DNA of 5,025 nt from Balneolales bacterium (GTDB taxonomy: Bacteria > Bacteroidota > Rhodothermia > Balneolales > Natronogracilivirgulaceae). The notes under the pieces were generated by a model. The model did no database searches, had not been told where the DNA came from, and saw nothing but the letters and a program-made list of their open reading frames with translations. Below are positions 1 through 5,025 of the stretch, one piece after another. Positions within the stretch are counted from its first letter, which is position 1. Every line of letters starts with the position of its first letter. The stretch lies in assembly GCA_007127665.1 (NCBI GenBank), contig SKYY01000033.1, forward strand, positions 1-5,025. Direction: 5' to 3'. The translations under genes and the position numbers were made by a program.

Positions 1-802
1 GCAGGTCCCGGTCATCAAATGGAAACCAGCGGGTCCGTTTGATTCGACGGAAAGTGGGTGCGTAGAGGATGAGTTTTCCGGCCTGTGGGGCGTCCGGCCA
101 AAGCCGCGACAGCGTGTTGCCAGGTTCACCGGTGGTATCTGTGGTTATTTGGGTGCCGCTTCGGGTTGACTTGCCATTCCGGGCGGTATCGTGCTCATCC
201 GGTCGATACACGCGTGTCAGCCTGTCATAAGCCGGATACCCGGTTTCAAGGAAACGCTCCGGGGGTATGTTGAAGCGTGATGAAAACAGTTCTGTGACCA
301 GCGGAGAGGATGAGAGGAAATGGGTGATCGGACGAAAACGGTATTCCAGGATCTTCCTGTGAAGGAAAGATGGCTTCTTGTCACTGTGCGGCCGCAGATA
401 TTCACCTCTTTTTGTAGGAAGGCCATGATAGGTCTGTATGATCAGTGCGTGCCTCGGCAGACGCAGGAACGGGTAATCGCTTGTCCCGTGTGTCAGGAAA
501 ACGGCACCTGCCCGTTGCAGGGTCCGGATGCCGGACAGGGAGTGCATCAACCCGGCCCTGTCGTCACCAAATTTCTTCCGCAGATCGCCCACCAGCTTCG
601 GATTGCGGGAGAGCCAGACAGGTTTCAATACCGGGTGATCGCACAGTTTTTCAAACAGGATGCGTGTGTTGCCACGGTACCCATCCCCATGAAAAGATGT
701 CAGGACTATTCGATGCGGGTCTTTATCGCTTTTTCCGGATAAAAGGCACGACTGCAGGCCTGCTGCCCATTGTATCGGATATGCGGTTTTACGGCTTGCC
801 AT
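1..802 (-). CDS. CDP-glycerol glycerophosphotransferase-like protein (TagB/TagF family), 3' end outside window
   Basis: This partial gene gives 267 codons from ATG at 802 to the window edge, with no stop. The family (Pfam Glyphos_transf) transfers glycerol or ribitol phosphate from a CDP donor onto teichoic-acid or capsule-type acceptors at the inner face of the cytoplasmic membrane. Seen: RIVLTSFHGDGYRGNTRILF (residues 31-50) as the N-terminal strand and loop; a FLTHGTSDYPF segment (102-112); IIQTYHGLPTKR (121-132), the counterpart of the family's WHGTPLK motif with its catalytic-type His (here His126); ETGYPAYDRL (186-195), matching the GYPR.D motif; and ILYAPTFR (245-252), matching ILYAPTWR. 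The C-terminal half with the second conserved His and DYSS-type motifs lies outside. The start is fixed by an in-frame TAA directly before the ATG; I see no Shine-Dalgarno sequence. The gene begins 10 bases after the nucleotidyltransferase stop, so co-transcription is likely. Residues 196-243 form an unusually long Thr/Gly/Asp-rich linker. The family call is firm; the exact substrate is not known. Confidence 0.88.
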   Translation of the reverse strand, partial: MASRKTAYPIQWAAGLQSCLLSGKSDKDPHRIVLTSFHGDGYRGNTRILFEKLCDHPVLKPVWLSRNPKLVGDLRKKFGDDRAGLMHSLSGIRTLQRAGAVFLTHGTSDYPFLRLPRHALIIQTYHGLPTKRGEYLRPHSDKKPSFLHRKILEYRFRPITHFLSSSPLVTELFSSRFNIPPERFLETGYPAYDRLTRVYRPDEHDTARNGKSTRSGTQITTDTTGEPGNTLSRLWPDAPQAGKLILYAPTFRRIKRTRWFPFDDRDL

Positions 803-828
803 TTACGCTGTGTTATGGCTTGCCATTT
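781..828 (-). repeat. 24-nt imperfect tandem duplication across a start codon
   Basis: Two adjacent 24-nt units (828-805 and 804-781, read on the minus strand) match at 20 of 24 positions, the first 12 of them perfectly (AAATGGCAAGCC). Each unit carries an ATG, and the two are in the same frame. The first, at 826, encodes MASHNTA followed by TAA (805-803). The second, at 802, encodes MASRKTA and continues as the glycerophosphotransferase-like protein. The first unit also overlaps the last codons of the nucleotidyltransferase in a different frame (its TAA is at 815-813). The arrangement looks like a local duplication of a translation-initiation region. Confidence 0.85.
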
Positions 829-1655
829 GTAAAAGCAGGGATATGATTTGTAGTACTGATTGCCTGACTGAAATCGGCAAAACAGCTGTTCACCCGCTTC
901 AGATCTGTTTCAGAATCGATTTCATCCCACCAGGAATCCGAAAAGTCGGCCTTTTTCAGACGAATGGCCCCTTCATCCACAAGGTCACGGATGGCCGTCT
1001 CATAAAAACAGTTGACATGGCCGTCCGCAAGCTTTTTTTCAAGAGCAGAGTGAACAGCCCGCCAGGTTGCCAGGGAAAAAGAATAGATGTTTACCGTTTT
1101 ATACAAAACAGTTTCAGAAGGGCCCGGGCTGTTGATGATGAGTGATGCAAGATGCCCGCAATCAGTGACCGTGGCGACGGTGCCGGAGTGCACTTCCGGA
1201 TTGTACCGATCCAGGGCAATGCGATCAGGGCGGCACAGTTCAGAAAGTACTTCCGGTTCAAAGATCAGGTCCGACTCGAGGAGAAGGAACGGTTCATTCA
1301 CATATGCTCCGGCGAACCAGAGCGTATAGATGTTGTTGGTGCAGTCGTAACGGTCGTTGAAGACGGTTTCAACATCCAGAGACGTATCGTACTGATCCAG
1401 GAATTCATCGATCAGTTCATGCCGATGCCCGGTAATGATCACGAAACGCCGGTATCCCCGGTCCTCCAACGCCTCCAGGGTGTGGGCGAGAAGAGGTTTC
1501 CCACCCACCTCCACAAGGCATTTGGGAATCTTCTCCGTGTGAGGACGCAGCCGTCTGCCCATTCCCGCCGCCAGCATGAGGGCAGTGGTGACCCGGTTGT
1601 CACCATTCAGACCGGTTTGTCTGTCATTATCTGTTGGATGGGATCGGAATGCCAT
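813..1655 (-). CDS. Phosphocholine/AEP cytidylyltransferase-family nucleotidyltransferase
   Basis: This 280-residue cytoplasmic enzyme of the NTP_transferase fold is expected to condense CTP (or another NTP) with a small phosphorylated compound, releasing pyrophosphate. Seen: the nucleotide-binding signature LMLAAGMGRRLRPHTEKIPK (residues 26-45); VEVGGKPLL (48-56); VFNDRYDCTNNIYTLW (98-113); LLLESDLIFE (124-133) with the likely metal-binding Asp129; VLYKTVNIYSFS (183-194); and WWDEIDSETDL (242-252), whose Asp/Glu cluster matches the second metal ligand. From family knowledge, the TNNIYxLW, LLESDLIFE and YKTVNIY combination is typical of the LicC-like phosphocholine cytidylyltransferase and 2-aminoethylphosphonate cytidylyltransferase (PntC) group. 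It is less like hexose-1-phosphate enzymes. Unlike many relatives, no aminotransferase domain is fused. An in-frame TAG seven codons upstream, and no other ATG, GTG or TTG before the signature, make 1655 the start. This leaves an odd 22-residue polar N-terminal extension. The next gene starts 10 bases downstream. The fold is certain; the substrate is a guess. Confidence 0.93.
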   Translation of the reverse strand: MAFRSHPTDNDRQTGLNGDNRVTTALMLAAGMGRRLRPHTEKIPKCLVEVGGKPLLAHTLEALEDRGYRRFVIITGHRHELIDEFLDQYDTSLDVETVFNDRYDCTNNIYTLWFAGAYVNEPFLLLESDLIFEPEVLSELCRPDRIALDRYNPEVHSGTVATVTDCGHLASLIINSPGPSETVLYKTVNIYSFSLATWRAVHSALEKKLADGHVNCFYETAIRDLVDEGAIRLKKADFSDSWWDEIDSETDLKRVNSCFADFSQAISTTNHIPAFTNGKP

Positions 1656-1660
1656 GCTGA

Positions 1661-1738
1661 TGTTTGTGTGGTACTAACAGTTTGCGTGGTGTTAAAAGCA
1701 GTCGAGGTGTTATAAAGCATGTGAGGTGCAAAGTGGTA
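1661..1738. repeat. Four diverged 18-19 nt direct repeats upstream of the cytidylyltransferase gene
   Basis: On the plus strand, related stretches begin near 1663 (TTTGTGTGGTACTAACAG), 1681 (TTTGCGTGGTGTTAAAAGCA), 1701 (GTCGAGGTGTTATAAAGCA) and 1720 (TGTGAGGTGCAAAG). The shared core is about GxGxGGTGTTAxAAGCA, with the second and third copies closest to each other. They fill most of the 125-base gap between the receptor stop (1781) and the cytidylyltransferase start (1655). That is where the promoter of the downstream two-gene unit should lie. They may be regulator-binding sites or a decayed tandem repeat. I find no clear -10/-35 pair and no terminator hairpin for the receptor gene here. Confidence 0.55.
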
Positions 1739-1780
1739 TATATGGAGCGAGCCATGGACATAGTCTAAACATGTAAATGC

Positions 1781-4063
1781 CTAAAAGTATACCCGGTAGA
1801 GCAGATTGACGTTGCGTCCGGGCTCGGGAAACAGCTCTTTGATCCGGGAGAGGTGGTTGTAATGTTCCTCGTTCAGCAGGTTGTCAACTCGAAGGGAGAC
1901 GGTGTGCAGCAGGCCGGCGTGTGTGAACCGGTACTGGGCGTGCAGGTCCAGCACAGTAAAGGCGCCGGTCCGGGTCTCGAATTCGCCGAGCCGTTCCTGG
2001 GCTGAACCGTGGCGCATGCGGGTGCCCAGATTCAGTGCGCCCGGTGCCCAGTTGGCGCCGAGCGAGAGTGTGAGCGGCGGGATCATGGGAAGGGGTGCCG
2101 TGTCGCCTTCAAAACCGGTGATATCCGCTTCGCCTTCGTCCACGTTGCGCCGGCCGTAAGTGTAGCTGATCATACCGTCCAGGGCAATATTGTGTCTGAG
2201 CCGCAGTTCCGCCGAACCTTCGAACCCGTACATGAGTGCCTCCACGCCTTCAAACCGGTACTCCATGAGAGTGGGATCGGTACTGCTGGGCCTTCCGGTG
2301 TTGCGCGGGTAGATATAATTGGAGAAGGCGTTGCGGTAGATCGATCCTTTGAACCGGGTGCGGTTGCTGCGGTGTGACAGGAAGAGCTCGGTGCCGAAAC
2401 CCCGCTCCGGATTGAGTCGCGGGTTGCCGATCTCGAAGGAATAGGCGGCCAGATGCGGGCCCAGAGAGTACAGCTCGTCCATTGTGGGCGCCCGGAAGGA
2501 GTGCATCACCGTGGAACCGGCCTGCCAACCGCGGCCCAGGTCATAGGCAACCGAGCCCGATGATGCCAGGCCCGTGAATGTGCGGCGCCGGATCTCGCCG
2601 ATGACCAGGCTGGTGCGTTCCCGCTTTGGACGGGCATGGTGGATGTCAAGCCGCAGTCCTGCGTCCACTTTCCAGGCACCGAAACGTGCGCTCTGAATGG
2701 CAAATGCGGCTCCGGAAAGCCCGGTGGCATCGAGTGTTCCGCGATCCAGCACCAGGTAATCCTGAAATTCACCCCAAACGCCAACGGTCCCTTCCTCGAA
2801 AAACCCGAGGCCCTTGTGGCGTCCCGTGACGGACACATTGGCGGTGTGGGCGGTGTATTCGGTGCCGATAATTTCCGGGGCTTCAAATTCCTTGTGATGA
2901 TAGTAGCGGTAGGAAAAACGGGTCTCTAAAGACTCGAAAAAGCGCCCGTCATACACGAATTCCGAGCGTGATTCGGCCTGGAGCCGGGCCATTTCAATAT
3001 CCACGCCATCGGGATGTCCGCCGCCGGGATCGGGTGGAATGCCGTACCGGCTCAGGTAGGAGGTTAGTGCCAGGCCGGTGTAGCCCCAGGGTTGGATATA
3101 GCTCAGCGCGGCGGCACTGTTGGTGGACCGGATGAAGGTATTGTCAATGCGCCCGTCAGGGGTGTGATAGTCCTCACCGAAACGCCCGTTCAGGTCCAGG
3201 TTGAGCATGAGGTCGCTGGCTACGGGCATCTTGACGTTGCCTGACCCGGAAAGGCCGCTATTGACCGTCGAGCCCTTCAGGGAAGCGTCGCCGGTAAGTG
3301 TGGACCGGCGGGATGTGGGGATCAGGTCACTGACGACGTTGATCACCCCGCCGATGGCATTGGAGCCGTAGGCCAGGGCGGATGGACCGCGTGCGATCTC
3401 GATTTCATTGGCAGTGATCGGATCGATGGTTACGGCATGGTCGGCCGAAGTGGACGAAACGTCGCCGGTCCGTTCACCATCCTGCAGGATCAGCACCCGT
3501 GAGTCGCCCAGCCCCCGGATCACCGGTCGCGACGGCGCCGCGCCCATGGCCCGCTGGGCGAAACCCGGTTGGCTGGCAAGTGTTTCGGACAGGGTGCTGC
3601 CCAGGTTCTTGCGCAGCTCCATGCCTATCACCGTTATTGAGGCATTTTCCAGATGCGAACCACGCAACTCACCTGATCGCCCGATGACCTCAATGGTGCG
3701 TCCGCTCAGCGCTGTCGGCTGCATGGTGATCTCCAGTTTCGGCGGCTCATCCGAATCCACGTCAATGGTACGCTTCTGATCGGTGTATCCGATGCGGTGG
3801 AGGTAGAGGGTGTAGGTCCCCTGCGGCAGGTTGTTGATCTGAAATCGTCCCTCACGATCGGATGTCGCCGTCCGGTTAATCTCCTCGAGATGGAGGTAGA
3901 CATAGGCGACCGGCTCGCCGGTTTCGGCATCGAGGATCCGGCCTTTGAGGGATACGACTTTGATTGCAGATGCTTCGGCCCCGGGCTGATCTGATATCAA
4001 AGGAGGAAACATCACCAAGACGGCAAGCAACACCGGGATCAGCAAAGAAGCACGATTACGCAT
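1781..4063 (-). CDS. TonB-dependent outer-membrane receptor, ZnuD-like (probable zinc/metal uptake)
   Basis: This complete 760-residue receptor should import a scarce ligand across the outer membrane using TonB-ExbBD energy. Domains in order: a signal peptide (basic MRNR, hydrophobic residues 7-23, likely cleavage after AEASA at 33); a carboxypeptidase-regulatory-like β-sandwich (about 36-115, with LKGRILDAETGEPV and SDREGRFQINNLPQGTY); a plug (about 141-244) with PVIRGLGDSRVLIL, GERTGDVSSTSADHAVTIDP and ARGPSALAYGSNAIGGVINV; then the 22-strand barrel, ending DNLLNEEHYNHLSR...LLYRVYF with the terminal aromatic residue used for outer-membrane assembly. The TGDVSS.SADHA plug segment, the YGIP loop (340-343) followed by GVDIEMARLQAE, and the GRNVN near the end resemble ZnuD-type zinc receptors as I recall them. 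The loop DPGGGHPDG has one His instead of a His-rich run. TAA sits directly before the ATG, fixing the start. The upstream lipoprotein gene is on the same strand, 92 bases away. By eye the gene is richer in G+C than both neighbours. Receptor class is certain; the zinc ligand is inferred. Confidence 0.95.
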   Translation of the reverse strand: MRNRASLLIPVLLAVLVMFPPLISDQPGAEASAIKVVSLKGRILDAETGEPVAYVYLHLEEINRTATSDREGRFQINNLPQGTYTLYLHRIGYTDQKRTIDVDSDEPPKLEITMQPTALSGRTIEVIGRSGELRGSHLENASITVIGMELRKNLGSTLSETLASQPGFAQRAMGAAPSRPVIRGLGDSRVLILQDGERTGDVSSTSADHAVTIDPITANEIEIARGPSALAYGSNAIGGVINVVSDLIPTSRRSTLTGDASLKGSTVNSGLSGSGNVKMPVASDLMLNLDLNGRFGEDYHTPDGRIDNTFIRSTNSAAALSYIQPWGYTGLALTSYLSRYGIPPDPGGGHPDGVDIEMARLQAESRSEFVYDGRFFESLETRFSYRYYHHKEFEAPEIIGTEYTAHTANVSVTGRHKGLGFFEEGTVGVWGEFQDYLVLDRGTLDATGLSGAAFAIQSARFGAWKVDAGLRLDIHHARPKRERTSLVIGEIRRRTFTGLASSGSVAYDLGRGWQAGSTVMHSFRAPTMDELYSLGPHLAAYSFEIGNPRLNPERGFGTELFLSHRSNRTRFKGSIYRNAFSNYIYPRNTGRPSSTDPTLMEYRFEGVEALMYGFEGSAELRLRHNIALDGMISYTYGRRNVDEGEADITGFEGDTAPLPMIPPLTLSLGANWAPGALNLGTRMRHGSAQERLGEFETRTGAFTVLDLHAQYRFTHAGLLHTVSLRVDNLLNEEHYNHLSRIKELFPEPGRNVNLLYRVYF

Positions 4064-4155
4064 TTATGCAGGATGATTTTATGCTCGGCAGATTTTTTCA
4101 AGCCAGTGAGAGTAGCTGCCGCGAGTCAGTGGTATGTTATTCAGTGTTGCGATTG

Positions 4156-4620
4156 TCAGTCGTTTTCGGATTCTTCCACCCTGACCTGGAAGGCGCGTGA
4201 TGAGAAGTCGGAGTGCCCACCATGCCAGAGGTCGAACTCTATTGTTGTGGTTCCGACCCTGTTTCCGGTCAACCGGAACGACCATTCGTCGACAGCCGGA
4301 TGGGTAATATCCAGCACGTCGGTATTTCCGATAGTATGACGGAGTGAGTATCCACTGCGCTCCGGAGTGAACGGTGTGCCGTCATCCCCCAGAAACTCGA
4401 CGGTGATGGTACCGGTCGAAGAGCCAACCGGCACGCTGATGGCATCACCTTCTGCATAGGTTATGTTTTCTTGTTCCTGTGCAGCAATCATCTGTCCATC
4501 TTCCGAGAGAACGACGCCGATAGCCGAGTAGTGATCGTGTCCGCTGCCGCAGGCCCCCAGGAAAAGCAGGCTGCCAAAAAGTGTGAAAAAGAGAGTCGGA
4601 AAAGATAGTTTGCGTATCAT
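4156..4620 (-). CDS. Small His-containing lipoprotein, probably metal-associated
   Basis: This 154-residue exported lipoprotein has basic residues MIRK, a hydrophobic core (about 5-20) and the lipobox LGAC (21-24), so Cys24 should be lipidated. No Asp follows the Cys directly. The mature part is predicted mostly β: alternating strands such as AIGVVLSEDG (33-42), GTITVEFLGDDGT (70-82), WSFRLTG (113-119) and TTIEFDLWHGGHSDFSS (125-141). This suggests a single immunoglobulin-like sandwich. Possible metal ligands are H28-D29-H30 right after the Cys, His95, His107, and H133/H136 in HGGH followed by SDF. I recall similar small lipoproteins, with a GLVL-type N-terminal strand and an HGxHxDF C-terminal motif, beside TonB receptors in Bacteroidota-like genomes; I cannot verify this here. 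Upstream of the receptor on the same strand, it could hand over, store or sense the ligand at the cell surface. An in-frame TGA precedes the ATG, which supports the start; the AT-rich leader has no Shine-Dalgarno sequence. The lipoprotein call is strong and the metal role is inferred. Confidence 0.88.
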   Translation of the reverse strand: MIRKLSFPTLFFTLFGSLLFLGACGSGHDHYSAIGVVLSEDGQMIAAQEQENITYAEGDAISVPVGSSTGTITVEFLGDDGTPFTPERSGYSLRHTIGNTDVLDITHPAVDEWSFRLTGNRVGTTTIEFDLWHGGHSDFSSRAFQVRVEESEND

Positions 4621-5025
4621 GGTATTCAGCTTTATTTGTGTTTGTCAGTGATTTGTAAGAAAAGAGAAATGTCTGTTGGGTTGTCTGGACGCTTGAAATC
4701 TGATTTTGTCCCGGAATTCAGAGAAACCTTGTGGACGGGTTTTTTTAACAGGATCGTCTGCAAGAATAACCGGCAACAAGCATTTGCAGACAATGTCTGC
4801 AAGAATCACCGGTAAGAAGCATCTGCAAACAATACCAGCAAGAAGCATCTGCAAAAAAAACGCCTGATAGAGATGGGTGTCACGGGCTGATATCGGAATC
4901 ACAGTTTTTGTGGCTCCGGGAAACAGAACGTGTCAAAACGCAGGTAACAGGCTGGGGATTTGCAGCTGTAAGGATCAGGCGGAGAGTGGCGGAGCCCGTC
5001 CGTACCAGTCAAGGGAAATACCGGA
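4621..5025. other. 405-base stretch without a convincing gene, upstream of the lipoprotein
   Basis: This stretch holds the 13-nt repeat array (4757-4860) and, nearest the lipoprotein, an AT-rich leader (about 4621-4670) with several TTTGT runs on the plus strand. The promoter of the lipoprotein-receptor unit should be here, but I find no confident -10/-35 pair, no Bacteroidota-type TTTG/TAnnTTTG pair, no metal-regulator palindrome of a known type and no cobalamin-riboswitch-like structure. At the right edge, one minus-strand frame is open from 5025 to a TGA at 4975-4977 (16 residues ending APPLSA). It could be the tail of another gene, but is too short to call. A 7-base direct repeat GGCGGAG occurs at 4978-4984 and 4988-4994. 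Confidence 0.6.
4757..4860. repeat. Array of eight 13-nt tandem units
   Basis: Reading the plus strand from 4757 in steps of 13 gives eight related blocks. Five are of one type (TCTGCAAGAATAA, TTTGCAGACAATG, TCTGCAAGAATCA, TCTGCAAACAATA, TCTGCAAAAAAAA, starting at 4757, 4783, 4796, 4822 and 4848). Three are of a second type (CCGGCAACAAGCA, CCGGTAAGAAGCA, CCAGCAAGAAGCA, starting at 4770, 4809 and 4835). The two types mostly alternate. The third block also forms an inverted repeat with its right neighbour: TTGCAGAC (4784-4791), AAT, GTCTGCAA (4795-4802). The same arm pairs equally well with GTCTGCAA at 4756-4763. The array lies 137 bases upstream of the lipoprotein start. On the minus strand the array is open and would encode a hydrophobic 13-residue repeat, but I do not call that a gene. 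Confidence 0.8.

Noticed and set aside
217..426. 69-codon minus-strand frame inside the left partial gene
   Set aside because: It overlaps the true frame, which carries the family motifs; the 69-residue product is out of frame and looks random.
320..742. 140-codon plus-strand open frame near the left edge
   Set aside because: The minus strand here encodes a continuous glycerophosphotransferase-like protein with conserved HG and ILYAPTFR motifs, so the plus frame is a shadow.
1152..1715. 187-codon plus-strand open frame opposite the cytidylyltransferase gene
   Set aside because: It is the antisense shadow of a gene with clear family motifs, and its translation shows no recognisable motif.
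1741..1780. CCATGG palindrome and AGCGAGCC area as a receptor-gene terminator
   Set aside because: The stem is too short and no T-run follows on the minus strand.
4079..4285. 68-codon minus-strand frame bridging the lipoprotein and receptor genes
   Set aside because: It overlaps the lipoprotein 3' end in another frame and has no family-like motif, signal or ribosome binding site.
4731..4748. T-run after ACGGG on the plus strand as an intrinsic terminator
   Set aside because: No adequate GC stem precedes the T-run, and there is no plus-strand gene for it to end.
4853..4860. Run of eight T on the minus strand as terminator of an upstream gene
   Set aside because: I could not build a stable hairpin just before it; it is better explained as the last block of the 13-nt array.
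4975..5025. Possible C-terminal tail of a further minus-strand gene at the right edge
   Set aside because: Only 16 open codons are visible and another minus frame is open for longer (to about 4906), so neither can be chosen.

Overview
All gene content that I can support is on the minus strand. There are four protein genes, read from the right edge towards the left: a small lipoprotein (4620-4156), a TonB-dependent outer-membrane receptor (4063-1781), a cytidylyltransferase-type nucleotidyltransferase (1655-813), and the N-terminal part of a CDP-glycerol glycerophosphotransferase-like protein (802-1, running off the left edge). I see no RNA gene, insertion sequence or CRISPR array.

The organism is a Gram-negative with an outer membrane, because it has a TonB-dependent receptor and an Ala-Cys lipobox lipoprotein. 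The receptor has a carboxypeptidase-regulatory-like N-terminal domain, and none of the four genes has a convincing Shine-Dalgarno sequence. Both point to the Bacteroidota/Balneolota/Rhodothermota side of the tree. That placement is an inference from style, not from a marker gene.

Right part (about 5025-1781). A 405-base stretch without a convincing gene holds an unusual array of eight 13-nt units (4757-4860). It is followed by a two-gene unit. The lipoprotein carries an HDH motif just after the lipidated Cys and an HGGH motif near its C-terminus. The receptor has plug and loop features that resemble ZnuD-type zinc receptors. Together they look like a metal-acquisition pair, with zinc the first guess. 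The receptor's presumed metal-capture loop, however, has only one His.

Left part (1780-1). A 125-base gap holds four diverged 18-19 nt repeats. It is followed by two closely packed genes with 10 bases between them. The first would make a CDP-activated compound (phosphocholine, 2-aminoethylphosphonate or a related phospho-alcohol). The second belongs to the family that transfers polyol phosphates from CDP donors onto surface polymers. Together they suggest phosphodiester-linked decoration of a cell-surface glycan. The start of the second gene lies inside a 24-nt tandem duplication, which creates a seven-codon mini-ORF whose stop codon abuts the real start codon.
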